A stretch of DNA of 64,000 nt from Parabacteroides timonensis (GCF_900128505.1 NZ_LT669941.1:3466420-3530419); one strand, 5' to 3'; positions 1 to 9,900 are shown, counted from the first letter of the stretch. Program-made: numbers and translations. The notes: generated from the letters alone by a model not told the origin.

Positions 1-430
1 AGGTGAATGGTTGCCCCTAAACCGTTCACCTTCTTATAAAAGATTTATCCGGTAATTCAAAACTACCTCTTCACACAGTCTCTTTTATTATCAAACCTAC
101 TAGAAACTAACTCTTTAGTCATGACTTACAACTCCGTGAACCAGCATCGTCAAGCTTTGCGACCAAGGCCGTTAAGCTTTGCGACGTCGCTCATCAAGCT
201 TAACGACGGTGGTCGTTAAGCAAAAAGATTATGACATCCGGCTTAGTCAGTCCAGACTTTCCACCTAGTGAGTAATTACATACGTGCTAAGGAAGAAGAG
301 TCCCCAAAAGACAGAGGTGAACAGTTTAGGCCAACCGTTCACCCTTTTACAAAACCATTCACCCCGACCATTCACCAACCACGCCTTAACAATCAATATA
401 TAAACACAAACAGGTGAATGGTGAACGGTT
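1..430. repeat. Cluster of GGTGAAYRGTT short repeats in both orientations
   Basis: This gene-free stretch holds about eight copies of an 11-12 bp word close to AGGTGAACGGTT. Two pairs form stem-loops: 1-12 with 20-31, and 315-326 with 333-344, each with one mismatch. Further copies lie at 353-363, 367-376 and, back to back, 412-430, ending 20 bases from the stop of the DUF3868 gene. I see no ORF, tRNA or promoter match. The role is unknown; candidates are an intergenic palindromic repeat family, transcript ends, or protein-binding sites. Confidence 0.7.
147..221. repeat. GTCGTTAAGC repeat cluster nested in the first repeat region
   Basis: A second repeated word unrelated to GGTGAAC. Copies run at 147-163 (TCGTCAAGCTTTGCGAC), 169-185 (CCGTTAAGCTTTGCGAC), inverted at about 194-206 (TCAAGCTTAACGAC) and forward at 212-221 (GTCGTTAAGC). 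The first two are direct repeats 22 bp apart and the later ones can pair with each other. No function is recognised. Confidence 0.65.
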
Positions 431-450
431 GAATACAGTTTTACTATGTA

Positions 451-975
451 TTATTCAGCCATCTGGATATAAAAATGATCGGTCAGGACATTCGTATAAG
501 TCTGAACCGGAACATCGTCATAATTATTCAACTCACCTATAAGAATCAGTTCAGCCTCCTCCATCCATGGCTGGAAAGGGATCACTTTCTTATAGTTGAC
601 TTCCTGCAATAAGGACGGATTACTTTTCAGGACTACATAAGCCCCTCCGTCAGCCACCTGTTTTCCCTCAAATGCGATGGTACGCTCATACATCTTTTGC
701 TTGTTCGCCCCATTGATGCGGACAGGTGCAAAGCGGAACGAATGATTGCCGTTACGCAATACCGGAGTCAATACCAGCGTCTGATAACGTCCTACCGACA
801 AACCACTCAGCAATAGATTCATATCCAGTTTCAACTGGCCATTCTCTACTTCAGCCTTGTTTTGCTTGATATTGACGAAACCATTGTAAACAGTAGCTTG
901 CGTCTGCGACAGCAACCGGACAGGACACACCTGCATGATCAAAAAGAAAAAGAATATGTAGAATGAAGTTTTCAT
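451..975 (-). CDS. DUF3868-type fimbria-associated protein, short form
   Basis: A 174-residue protein with an N-terminal signal peptide (hydrophobic residues 4-23, cleavage likely near SQTQ). The segment with LTPVLRNG around residues 65-75 and FQPWMEEAEL near 135-145 is typical of the DUF3868 domain found next to DUF3575 in Bacteroidales fimbrial (Mfa/Fim) loci. Family members I know of are usually much longer, with a cysteine-rich CGC segment and an OmpA-like C-terminus; this one stops right after the DUF3868 part. It lies 7 bp after the DUF3575 gene and is probably cotranscribed. No Mfa1/FimA subunit follows before the window edge, so a role in pilus anchoring is only inferred. It may be a truncated version. 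Confidence 0.7.
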   Translation of the reverse strand: MKTSFYIFFFFLIMQVCPVRLLSQTQATVYNGFVNIKQNKAEVENGQLKLDMNLLLSGLSVGRYQTLVLTPVLRNGNHSFRFAPVRINGANKQKMYERTIAFEGKQVADGGAYVVLKSNPSLLQEVNYKKVIPFQPWMEEAELILIGELNNYDDVPVQTYTNVLTDHFYIQMAE

Positions 976-982
976 TGTTCGC

Positions 983-1546
983 TTATTTAATGATATAAGT
1001 AATACTTACGCCTAGTTTCGTCGGCCCGAAATAGTTATTACGGTACTTTGCAGAAGAACCGTCTTCGGTAGTCGGGTAAGCCGATTTATCGTACTCGAAA
1101 TGTATAAAGCCGACACCTGCCGAAAACTCAATATTCCAGTGCGGAGAAAGATACAACTGATAACCGTAAGAAACACCGCCTCCATATCCGTTACCGTCGT
1201 AAGCATAGTCTTTTTTCATCACCGACAGGAAGTTGGAATTGGAAATATCATAATCCATGTAGATACCATGCACGCCAAAGAAATGTCCGTTAAACTTTTC
1301 ATGCAGCCAGTAACGCCCTTCGGGTTGTATCATCCAATGTTTCCACGATTTATCGCTGACAATATCCCATCCGTTATAATTTCCGGAGATATCCAACGAC
1401 CAGTGTTTGTTGAAAGCCACCTCAACACCCAGATTCGCCGTAGCTGTTGCATCATACAACACGTTCGACTTTACAGCCACTACCTGTGCCTTTACCCCCA
1501 TCCCGACACATAAAGATGTCAGGAATATCAACAAGAGTTTGTTCAT
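983..1546 (-). CDS. DUF3575 outer-membrane beta-barrel protein
   Basis: A 187-residue protein with signal peptide (residues 1-20, ending VKAQ) and alternating aromatic and polar strands ending in a short hydrophobic tail, as in small outer-membrane barrels. The sequence AVKSNVLYDATATANLGVE near the mature N-terminus and the WMIQPEGRYWL segment around residue 71 are hallmarks of DUF3575 proteins, which accompany fimbrial operons in Bacteroides and Parabacteroides. It is the first gene of a two-gene unit with the DUF3868 gene and has a TATATTTG -7 element 44 bp upstream. It is divergent from the clostripain-like gene. Its molecular function is not known. Confidence 0.75.
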   Translation of the reverse strand: MNKLLLIFLTSLCVGMGVKAQVVAVKSNVLYDATATANLGVEVAFNKHWSLDISGNYNGWDIVSDKSWKHWMIQPEGRYWLHEKFNGHFFGVHGIYMDYDISNSNFLSVMKKDYAYDGNGYGGGVSYGYQLYLSPHWNIEFSAGVGFIHFEYDKSAYPTTEDGSSAKYRNNYFGPTKLGVSITYIIK

Positions 1547-1589
1547 ACTAGTTCTATTTAATCATTGATTCTCAATTAATTTCAGCTTA

Positions 1590-1597
1590 CAAATATA
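1590..1597 (-). promoter_or_regulatory. -7 promoter element for the DUF3575-DUF3868 unit
   Basis: TATATTTG on the minus strand matches TAnnTTTG exactly, 44 bp before the ATG at 1546. No convincing -33 TTTG was found at the usual distance. Confidence 0.5.
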
Positions 1598-1661
1598 AAT
1601 AAAAAGAATGTCCCGATAGATAGAAATGATATTAATTTCATGCGTGGATTAAAATTATCCG

Positions 1662-1669
1662 TACCTTTG
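1662..1669 (+). promoter_or_regulatory. -7 promoter element for the C11 peptidase gene
   Basis: TACCTTTG matches TAnnTTTG and lies 22 bp before the ATG at 1692, giving a very short leader. Confidence 0.5.
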
Positions 1670-1691
1670 TAAGAAATAGTGTTACTAGTAT

Positions 1692-2825
1692 ATGATGAAG
1701 ACTAAGTATTTTATATATATCCTACTTATCATCCTTGCATTCGGGAGTTGTACGAAGGAGGAGTTTAAGGAAGATGGGCCAAAACGGACTGTGTTGATGT
1801 ATGTTGTTGCCAGCAATTTAGGATCGAATATCAACAAGAATATTGAAGATATGATCTCTGTCGCTACCCCAAAGAATCTGAATGGAGGAAATCTGATCGT
1901 TTACTATTCTAAGAGTGATAAAAGTGCGGAGCTTTATCAGATCAAAGAAGGCACGAATGGTATCGTAACCAAGCATCATATTGAAGATTATACTAACCAA
2001 AGTGCGATCGATCCGGAAGTGATGAAAAGCATAATCAGCAGGGTTGCAACTGATTTTCCGGCAGACAGCTACGGCATGATCTTTTCCAGCCATGGCACTT
2101 CCTGGTTACCTTCCAATTACAAGACGATGCTTAGGTCATTCGGAGAAGAGGCCGGCTATAACATGGAAATATATGAGTTGGCCGAAGGTATACCCGATGA
2201 ATATCATTTTGACTTCCTGCTTTTCGATGTTTGCAGTATGGGAGGTGTCGAATGTGTGTACGAGTTAAAAGATAAAGCAGATTATATCGTGGCATCACCA
2301 GCAGAAGTTCTTGCTGCAGGATTCCCTTACAAGGAAGTACTTCCTTATTTATTTGAGACAAAAGCGAATCTCGACGGAGTGGCAAAAGGTTTTTACGAAC
2401 ACTACAAGAATAATGGAAATCCTTTTGGCTGTATTGCCGTAACGAAAACAAGCGAGTTGAATGATCTCGCCGCCATCACCAAGGAGATTATTACTGCTAA
2501 GGGAGGGGAAGAAGGTACTTATTCATTACCTTATTCGGATATACAGACATTATCCTACTTACCCAGCGCACCGACAAGGCTGTATGATTTGAGCGACCTT
2601 ATAAAACATCTGGCTACGGACGAACAGTTTACCCGTTTCACGGATTGTATGGACAAAGCTGTAACAAGCAGGTACAGTACCGATTATATTTATTGCTCAA
2701 AAGGCGGAGATACGAAAGTCAACACTTTCTCCGGATTATCTATCTATCCATTACAGAAGAATTTGACTCAGTTGAATGACTGGTACAGAAATAATACACA
2801 ATGGTATAAGGCGGTTTATCAATAA
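1692..2825 (+). CDS. Clostripain-family (C11) cysteine peptidase lipoprotein
   Basis: A 377-residue predicted lipoprotein: the hydrophobic N-terminus ends in the lipobox FGSC with the lipidated Cys at residue 20. The peptidase C11 dyad is visible: His134 in FSSHGTSW and Cys181 in LLFDVCSMGG, each at the end of a hydrophobic beta strand as in caspase-like folds. The TVLMYVVASNLG segment at residues 33-44 is the usual start of the C11 domain. Such enzymes cleave after Arg or Lys; the target is unknown. It is a single-gene unit with its own -7 box and a terminator overlapping its stop codon. Translation could also start at the second Met (1695). Confidence 0.88.
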   Translation: MMKTKYFIYILLIILAFGSCTKEEFKEDGPKRTVLMYVVASNLGSNINKNIEDMISVATPKNLNGGNLIVYYSKSDKSAELYQIKEGTNGIVTKHHIEDYTNQSAIDPEVMKSIISRVATDFPADSYGMIFSSHGTSWLPSNYKTMLRSFGEEAGYNMEIYELAEGIPDEYHFDFLLFDVCSMGGVECVYELKDKADYIVASPAEVLAAGFPYKEVLPYLFETKANLDGVAKGFYEHYKNNGNPFGCIAVTKTSELNDLAAITKEIITAKGGEEGTYSLPYSDIQTLSYLPSAPTRLYDLSDLIKHLATDEQFTRFTDCMDKAVTSRYSTDYIYCSKGGDTKVNTFSGLSIYPLQKNLTQLNDWYRNNTQWYKAVYQ

Positions 2826-2833
2826 ACCGCCTT
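2808..2833 (+). terminator. Terminator overlapping the C11 peptidase stop codon
   Basis: Arms 2808-2819 (AAGGCGGTTTAT) and 2822-2833 (ATAAACCGCCTT) are perfect inverted repeats followed by TACTTTTT. The TAA stop at 2823-2825 is inside the downstream arm. Confidence 0.75.
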
Positions 2834-2907
2834 TACTTTTTAAAGACTCAATGCTGCCTCCCGTATCTTTCGGCTAATAAAATTTTAACCGGTCATTAAT
2901 ATTATCG

Positions 2908-5349
2908 TCATTTTGCCAGAAACACTTTCTTATAAGTCTTCATTTGTCCACTAACATGATACAGTTCCACATAAAAGATATAAACACCTGTTGGCAACTT
3001 CCTTCCTGCGGACGACGAACCGTCCCAGGTAAGCTGTCCGGAAAGGCCCAATAGTTCATGGTTGGCAATTTCAGCTACACGCTGTCCGGCCGTATTGAAG
3101 ACAAAGGCGCGGCAATTGTATCCCGGTTGATCCAGATAATAAGTTATCGAATAATGGTTCGAGCCGGGAACCCATTCCGGAGCTTCTACTCCGGTCGGCT
3201 GATCCGGTTCATCCGAATTGGGTATCTTCGACTGGGAGTTTTGATAACCGGGAGTTCCATAACCGGCAGTAGCAGACGCAGAAGTCCAGTTTGCTGCCGA
3301 TTGTGTTTCAGCTTCGGAATCAATTCGTTCAAGAGCTACGCCTTTTTGGTCTTTTATGGAGGAAGCATGCCATTTGGAGGAATAGGCGACTTCATCGATC
3401 ACTGTTTCATCCTTTGTACGGAATAATACAAGTGTAGAAGATGTATTTGCCAATATAGGAAGTTTGGGGATTTCAAACAAAGACAAGGGAGACAGGATCG
3501 TATAGAAATCGGTGACACCCGATTTGTTTTTAGTCAACAGCACATAACCATCCGGTTCAATCATTGAAGTAACAGACGATAAAGGATAACGGGTATTCAA
3601 TGTGCCGTCAGCCTTACGGACAGCTACTGATAAGCCGGATAGCGGCAAAGAGCGATCAGAACGGTTATACAATTCTATATATTCACTGCCACCGGCAAAA
3701 GGATTCGGCAGAAGTTCGTTAATAATAAATTCAGACGGTTCAACTATAACGGAAGAATCATCTTCAGAATCATCCGGTTTATCCGGATCGTCAGGATCTT
3801 CTGAATGATCGGGCTTGTCGGGATCATCCGGTTCCACAGGTTTTTCCGGCTCGGTCGGTTCTTCTTCTTTACCGGACGAATTAACGGAGCCAGGCGTCCC
3901 GCCACGAGGATCGGAAGACAGATGCCAGTCACCGGAGGCGGAACGCTCCCACGATTTGGCAGGCTTTGCCTTATCGTATGTAACATCATCAATTACATTT
4001 CCCGAACCGTCCAATAACTGCAATTGTTTCCCCGCATTAGCCAAAGCCGAAGGGAAATTCTCCAACGGCACTTCCAATGCCGAAGGATCGACCTTTATAT
4101 CCCGACCGGAACGATAGAGTACGGCATATCCTCCCGACGGCAGTTCAAACGTTTCTATCGGTTTAGCCTTTCCTCCGTATGAAAACTGCCAGCCCGAAAG
4201 CGTGATACGATCGACTGTCGCATTATGCAATTCCACATATTCCGTTTCCGGTAGCTCCTTCAAACCTTTCGGATCCGCCATTATTTCATTGATAAGGATA
4301 GAACCGGGAGCCGCTGTTCCTTTTTCATCATCTTTACCATTATCGCCATCCCCTTCTTCATTCCCCCCATCATCTTCTAACGTAAAATCCTCAGAGAAAA
4401 TTTCCAATTCATTCCCTTCCAGATCGGTAAGACCACTGTAGGATATAGTATAATCCGTCCCCGGAACCATCTCTTTCGGGTATGAGGTATTCACAATGGT
4501 CTTCAATTCCTCATCCGCATACATGACCTTGTCAGCTTTACCTATTTCCGATATAGCAAAGCGGGCATTGGTAATATTAACCGGCAAATCGAACGTAAAC
4601 CGAAGCTCCGACAAACTCGGAATATCAATGGATTGCAATTGCGGAACACCACCGGCAGGAGGTAATGGCTCTTCCGGCTTCGGATCGACAGGTGTTTCAT
4701 CCGGAATCGTATCGGTAGGAGTAATCCGTGGAGAGACTTGGAGATTGTCTATCGCAAAATGTCGGTAACGGGTCTTCGTATATTCGATATTAAGGATAAA
4801 CGGACCTTCTTCAACCGGATTCTTCACCGGATAAGAATCAGTCGTTCCTTCCAGCCGGAAGCAGGTATCCTCCTCTCTACGGGAATATAAAGTCCACACA
4901 CGATTATCCTCCAGAGTCACCTTTATACGAAGAAAGATGGGTCCCTCGGTCAACCCGCTTTCTTTCAAAGAGAAAAGTGCCTGCTTCTTATTCGTCCGAA
5001 GACTGATCTTTTTTGCGCCGTCATGTCCTATCTGTACATAATAATAGGTGCCGTCACCCTCTGTATACAAATACAGACGAAGATAGTTACTTTCACTCGG
5101 GATTTCCTCCAGGCGCACATCAAACTCCCACTGCATAGTCGGAGCATAAGGTATGACACAGTTCAGACCGACTTTTCCGGGTTCTCCCTCCGCACCGTTC
5201 AGCCGCAACCAACCAGCCTCATCAATGATAAACTTATCACGATGTCCATTCCATCCGGCATCTATTTCCGGCCCATCAAACGTTTCTGTGAACTGTGCAA
5301 ATGCACAAACAGGAAGTAATACAAGGAGAAAAAGAATAAATTGTTTCAT
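2908..5349 (-). CDS. Secreted lamin-tail-domain protein with T9SS/FlgD-like C-terminal domain
   Basis: An 813-residue secreted protein with signal peptide (residues 1-18, VCAFAQ). By eye: a lectin/LamG-like jelly-roll (about 20-205), an Ig-like domain (about 230-325), a lamin-tail domain (about 345-485, with ILINEIMADP and EYVELHN), an acidic Pro/Asp/Glu linker (about 490-535), a second lamin-tail domain (about 540-700, FIINELLPNP and EYIELYN), and a C-terminal FlgD-like fold (about 730-813, SGQLTWDGSSSAGRKLPTGVY and a terminal basic KKVFLAK). The last part resembles type IX secretion sorting domains, so I infer export to the cell surface or medium. Lamin-tail proteins of Bacteroidota often occur with nucleases or phosphatases, but no catalytic domain is seen here; the role is unknown. 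Confidence 0.8.
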   Translation of the reverse strand: MKQFILFLLVLLPVCAFAQFTETFDGPEIDAGWNGHRDKFIIDEAGWLRLNGAEGEPGKVGLNCVIPYAPTMQWEFDVRLEEIPSESNYLRLYLYTEGDGTYYYVQIGHDGAKKISLRTNKKQALFSLKESGLTEGPIFLRIKVTLEDNRVWTLYSRREEDTCFRLEGTTDSYPVKNPVEEGPFILNIEYTKTRYRHFAIDNLQVSPRITPTDTIPDETPVDPKPEEPLPPAGGVPQLQSIDIPSLSELRFTFDLPVNITNARFAISEIGKADKVMYADEELKTIVNTSYPKEMVPGTDYTISYSGLTDLEGNELEIFSEDFTLEDDGGNEEGDGDNGKDDEKGTAAPGSILINEIMADPKGLKELPETEYVELHNATVDRITLSGWQFSYGGKAKPIETFELPSGGYAVLYRSGRDIKVDPSALEVPLENFPSALANAGKQLQLLDGSGNVIDDVTYDKAKPAKSWERSASGDWHLSSDPRGGTPGSVNSSGKEEEPTEPEKPVEPDDPDKPDHSEDPDDPDKPDDSEDDSSVIVEPSEFIINELLPNPFAGGSEYIELYNRSDRSLPLSGLSVAVRKADGTLNTRYPLSSVTSMIEPDGYVLLTKNKSGVTDFYTILSPLSLFEIPKLPILANTSSTLVLFRTKDETVIDEVAYSSKWHASSIKDQKGVALERIDSEAETQSAANWTSASATAGYGTPGYQNSQSKIPNSDEPDQPTGVEAPEWVPGSNHYSITYYLDQPGYNCRAFVFNTAGQRVAEIANHELLGLSGQLTWDGSSSAGRKLPTGVYIFYVELYHVSGQMKTYKKVFLAK

Positions 5350-5377
5350 AGCTATATAGTTTTGTTATAAAATTATC

Positions 5378-5385
5378 TATCTTTG
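5378..5385 (+). promoter_or_regulatory. -7 promoter element for asd
   Basis: TATCTTTG matches TAnnTTTG, 95 bp before the asd ATG at 5480. A TTTG at 5361-5364 is closer than the usual -33 spacing. Confidence 0.45.
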
Positions 5386-5479
5386 CGCACTAATAGTTTA
5401 CAACTATACGCGCGCCTTGATTTTGGATGCGGTAAAGTTATAACATTTTTTTTATATTACAATTTAATTAGTGCTCAAA

Positions 5480-6490
5480 ATGAAAGTAGCAATTGTTGGT
5501 GTGAGTGGAGCGGTAGGACAAGAATTCCTGCGCGTACTCGACGAAAGAAACTTCCCGATGGATGAGCTTGTGCTTTTTGGCTCATCGCGTAGTGCCGGAC
5601 GTGTTTATGACTTCCGTGGTAAACAGTACACCGTTAAGGAGCTTAAGCATAACGACGACTTTAAGGGAATCGATGTTGCTTTTGTTTCGGCCGGTGGCGG
5701 TACATCTGTCGAATTTGCAGAAACCATTACAAAACATGGTACTGTAATGATCGACAACTCCAGCGCATTCCGTATGGATAACGATGTACCTTTGGTAGTT
5801 CCTGAAGTGAACCCGGAAGATGCACTGAATCGTCCTCGCGGTATCATTGCCAATCCGAACTGTACTACCATCCAGATGGTCGTTGCATTGAAGGCAATCG
5901 AAAAAGTATCGCACATTAAGCGTGTACAGGTAGCCACTTATCAGGCAGCCAGCGGTGCAGGTGCAACTGCAATGGCCGAACTGATCAAGCAGTACGAACA
6001 ACTCTTGAAGGGCGAAGAACCTACAGTAGAAAAATTCGCTTATCAGCTGGCATACAACGTGATCCCTCACGTAGACGTATTCACTGAAAACGGTTATACA
6101 AAAGAAGAAATGAAGATGTATAACGAAACACGTAAGATCATGCACTCCGATATCGAAGTGAGCGCAACCTGTGTTCGTGTTCCAGTTATGCGTGCTCATA
6201 GCGAAGCAACCTGGATCGAAACAGAACGTCCGATCAGCGTAGAAGAAGCTCGCAAGGCTTTTGCAGAGGGTGAAGGTATAATCCTGCAGGACGATCCGGC
6301 AAACAAAGACTATCCGATGCCTTTGTTCGTAGCCGACAAAGAACCGGTTTACGTAGGCCGTATCCGCAAGGACATCAGCAACCCGAACGGCTTGACATTC
6401 TGGACCGTTAGCGACCAGATCAAGAAAGGCGCTGCCCTGAATGCTGTTCAGATCGCTGAATATTTGCTTAAAGTAAAGAACATAGGATAA
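5480..6490 (+). CDS. asd: Aspartate-semialdehyde dehydrogenase
   Basis: A 336-residue cytosolic enzyme that reduces L-aspartyl-4-phosphate to aspartate semialdehyde with NADPH, the branch point to lysine/diaminopimelate, threonine and methionine. The N-terminal Rossmann motif VGVSGAVGQEF (residues 7-17), catalytic Cys128 in NPNCTT and the C-terminal RVPVMRAHSE (233-242, His240) are all present. Length is normal for the family. I start at the ATG at 5480, since MKVAIVG is the canonical N-terminus; an in-frame GTG lies three codons upstream. It is monocistronic, with a -7 element upstream and a strong terminator downstream. Confidence 0.97.
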   Translation: MKVAIVGVSGAVGQEFLRVLDERNFPMDELVLFGSSRSAGRVYDFRGKQYTVKELKHNDDFKGIDVAFVSAGGGTSVEFAETITKHGTVMIDNSSAFRMDNDVPLVVPEVNPEDALNRPRGIIANPNCTTIQMVVALKAIEKVSHIKRVQVATYQAASGAGATAMAELIKQYEQLLKGEEPTVEKFAYQLAYNVIPHVDVFTENGYTKEEMKMYNETRKIMHSDIEVSATCVRVPVMRAHSEATWIETERPISVEEARKAFAEGEGIILQDDPANKDYPMPLFVADKEPVYVGRIRKDISNPNGLTFWTVSDQIKKGAALNAVQIAEYLLKVKNIG

Positions 6491-6512
6491 CAATTTTGTA
6501 ATCTTTCTATAT

Positions 6513-6545
6513 AAAAGGGACGGTCTGTTGGAGGCCGTCCCTTTT
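6513..6545 (+). terminator. Rho-independent terminator after asd
   Basis: Perfect 11-bp arms 6513-6523 (AAAAGGGACGG) and 6535-6545 (CCGTCCCTTTT), followed by GTTTT, 23 bp after the asd stop. Confidence 0.9.
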
Positions 6546-6580
6546 GTTTTAAAAGTGGTGAATTCGCCGGATTGTCTTCT

Positions 6581-6615
6581 ATAAAAGATAAAATGAGGGC
6601 TGTTTTATCTTTTAT
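6581..6615. repeat. AT-rich perfect inverted repeat
   Basis: Arms 6581-6593 (ATAAAAGATAAAA) and 6603-6615 are perfect reverse complements around a 9-nt spacer. The words GATAAAATGAG and GATAAAATAAG, each followed by a CTGTT, recur at 6587 and 6620. The 450 bp between asd and the next gene otherwise hold two terminators and a palindromic repeat, but no ORF. Confidence 0.6.
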
Positions 6616-6737
6616 AATCGATAAAATAAGCCTGTTCAATAAAATATTTTGGTGATTTAACAACACACTATTCCATCCGGAGTGATCCGACAATGGAAGT
6701 CCTGATCCTACACGAATTACTCATATATAATACAAAA

Positions 6738-6765
6738 AGCTCCGATAACCCTAGTCATCGGAGCT
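6738..6765 (-). terminator. Terminator downstream of the S-layer-like gene
   Basis: Arms 6738-6746 and 6757-6765 (AGCTCCGAT / ATCGGAGCT) are perfect and are followed on the minus strand by TTTTT. It lies about 180 bp past the stop of the 1326-residue gene. Confidence 0.75.
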
Positions 6766-6871
6766 AATTTTGTATCTGTGTCCTCTCTTCGCAGAGATAC
6801 TGACAGATGAACTTTATTTTATTACTTTAGTATTAATATCTACCGCCTGTTCCCCCATCGCGGGTTACTTT

Positions 6872-6899
6872 GTAAGGGCGGTTCACGAACCGCCCCTAC
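6872..6899. repeat. REP-like palindrome (GGGCGGTTC-GAACCGCCC)
   Basis: Arms 6872-6884 and 6887-6899 pair with one mismatch. GGGCGGTTC...GAACCGCCC palindromes are a recurrent intergenic repeat in Bacteroidota chromosomes (family knowledge). It sits 45 bp after the stop codon of the S-layer-like gene. Confidence 0.6.
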
Positions 6900-6943
6900 G
6901 CACGGTAAACAATTTAGAATTTTATTTTCAATTTGTAAATTGC

Positions 6944-9900
6944 TTATTTTACGATTGCTTTTATAGCAGCTTCGCCTTCAACAGCCACTACTACGATACC
7001 TGCCGGAGCAGAGATAGTAACTTCGTTAGAAGAAGCAACAGTGTTAGCAACCTGCTGTCCAAGTACGTTAGTGATCACTACGTTCTTGCCTTCAGCACCC
7101 TTAACAACTACAGCACCGTTAGTAGCAACTACAGATACTTCAGATGTAGCATCGATAGATTCGTTAGCAACAGGTTTCTGATCTACACCTTCTGAGATTG
7201 TAAATACGTCACCTTTATCAAAATCGTCAACAACTACTAAAGAACCGTTGATCCATTTCAAGTAACCATCATTAGAAAGATCTGCCGGAGTTTCAGCATA
7301 ATGTTCTGCGAAATCAGCAGCTGTTTTGTAATGACCGTTACCTCCCAGATATCTCTTCCACTGAGTCTGGATTTTGAATGTCGTAGCAGATTCGTCTACA
7401 TAACGGAATGCAAACTTAGCTACATTGAAGTCCGGAGTATCCATGCCTAACTTGATAGTATCGTTATCAGCTTTCACGATATACAATGTATCGTTTGTAT
7501 GGAAACCAGAAACGAATGACAACTTAGCGTAATCTTCACCAGCTTCATTTCTGTCGATATACGGATTAACGTGGATATTATTGCTACCCCAAACGTTAGC
7601 TGTGTCGATCAAGTTAACCAGGAAGTCACCGTAAACTGTATCGATCTGGTTAGACTCAGTTGCCGGATGGCTCGGATTGTTGCAGTTTTCTTTGTGATAA
7701 CCGTAAGACTGTCTTACAGCCAACAGATACTGATAGCAAGTATTTGCATCCAGACCTTCGCCACGATCGATATAAGCTGTGTCTGCGAAGATAGCTGCAT
7801 TCATCTTGCTGAACTTCGGATCATTAATGTTTTCGATATTCAGGAAGCTAGTTGTATCTTTTACGATAGTAGTTGCATCTTTGCTGAACTGTTCGTACAC
7901 CATTTCATCTTTATTGTCTGCACGAGCCAATGTGATCGTGTCACCCCATACATGGTTAGTGATCTTGTGATATTCAGGAGCTTCATACTTTTCAATAACC
8001 ATGATTGAGTTATCGTCAGTTTCATACATACCCATGTTGATCAATTCACCAAAACCGTCTACTTCACTGTTGGCTACACGTACTTTGGATGAGTTAGCAT
8101 AGCTATAGTCTTCAACAGTTGTTTCTCCTAACTGAATGATGTTATAAGTACCATCCGGCTGCATCTTCAAAGCGAAGTCTTCACCTTGTGCTTTAGTATA
8201 ACCGTTCTTAGTATCTTCTTTACCCAAGACATAGAAATCAAATCCACTAGCTCTGTAACCGATATACTCGTTATTGCTTCTGTTCTTGAACTGATATTTC
8301 AAGATATTCAGAACTGCTTTCTTATCATCCTTGCCAGCTGCAGCAACAAGACCTGTACCATCTTCATTTACCTTAGCGAAGTGTCTTTCGATCTTCAATG
8401 TATCCGGTATGATGTTATTGTCTTTAGTTGTTTCTGCAAATTCGATATTCCAAAGTACAGCTGCACCTTCTTTGTCTGTAACAACGCCCAGTTTGTGAGA
8501 ATCGCCATGGTTTTCTGCAAAGTAAACGTTATTGTTACCTGCGATAGCATGTTTCTGTCCCATGTAGAACTTATTGTTACGCAGATAGTTTGCAGTCAGA
8601 CCAGACAGATAACCGTCGAATTCAGTTGCTTCCCATTCGCTGAATTTCAGTTTATCACCCTTAGTCAAAGGCATATTATCATCAACACCTTCTACAATAT
8701 ATTCGTTCGGTACGATAGCACCAGCTTCATTGATATATTTACGAAGAATGATATCAGTGATTACTTCTCCACTTTCACGGTTCATCAAAGAGAACTGAGT
8801 CAAAGAGTTTTCTGCGTCAGCAACTGGGGCAATGAACCACTGTGCTTCGGGGAATGTATCTCTTACGCTGGAAGCCGGAACGAATTCTGCGTCTCCATCC
8901 AACATAGCCAATGCACCACCTACTTTATATCTGTTATCTTTTGCATAATCTTCTCCTTTTTCTGTAACTTCTTTAGCAGTCAAAGCAAAGTCGATATTCC
9001 AGTATTTGCCCAACATACCTTCAACAGATACGTTTACGATGTTAGACAGTTCAAGAACGATAGTCGGATATTTTTCATCAGTTGCGATAGCTCCTTTAGT
9101 TGCAGTCAAAACATATTTGTCTTCACCCAACTTCATAACAAACAGTTCTTTTGTTGTTGTTCCATCGCTTACAGAAGCTTTATCAACAACCTTAGCATCT
9201 ACACCTGCATAACGAGTGAAAGTAAATTCAGTCAGATAATTCTTCCATTCGTCAGCATCCTCTGATTGCAGGTCTTTATCGATCAAATAGAATTTGTCAC
9301 CTCTACCCTGATCACCAACGTTTTCAATATCCCAGTCGTTAGCACCATTCTTCAAAGCAACATATTTGTCACCGTTTAACAAACGGTATTTACCAGCTGA
9401 TACTTTTTCAGCTTTCAACTTGCCATTGAATGCATCCATTCCTTCGATTTCAGCATCGTCCTGAGAGATTGTCATACCGAAGCCTTCACCAAGCAGAGCG
9501 TTCAAAGCAGCAGCAGACATTGTAACTTTCGGTGATTTGTAGATACCGAAAGAAACAGCATCATCATTACCTGCAACTCCAAGATCTTCATTCAGATACT
9601 GTCCTTTTTCTTTAGCTAAAAGCATACCTCCATTGTAAGCATTACTTGCGATGAAATCGATTACACCATTCAAGTCAGCCACCAGACCGGTCTTTTTGTT
9701 CTTAAACTGGTATCTTGTTAAACCGTTTGCCGATGTATCTACAATTTTCCACAGATAAGCATCCAAAGCGTCGGTACCGTTTTTTGCAGCGTCATCATAA
9801 GCGATAGAAGAAGAAGGATCATCAACAGTTACAGTACCATCGTCGTTGCCTTTCCATGCTTTATCTGCAGCACCTGCGATAAAGTAATACTCATCTTTTG

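Noticed and set aside
5100..5349. Flagellar role suggested by a FlgD-like fold in the lamin-tail protein
   Set aside because: FlgD-like folds are used as sorting or anchoring tails in secreted Bacteroidota proteins, and no flagellar gene is present.
5582..6493. 303-codon minus-strand frame over asd
   Set aside because: Antisense to a well-supported enzyme; Cys/Phe/His-rich, no domain and no promoter.
8186..9265. Long plus-strand open frame (359 codons) inside the S-layer-like gene
   Set aside because: It is antisense to a clear secreted protein with signal peptide and sorting tail; its own translation is Cys/Phe/Ile-rich with no domain, as expected of a shadow frame.
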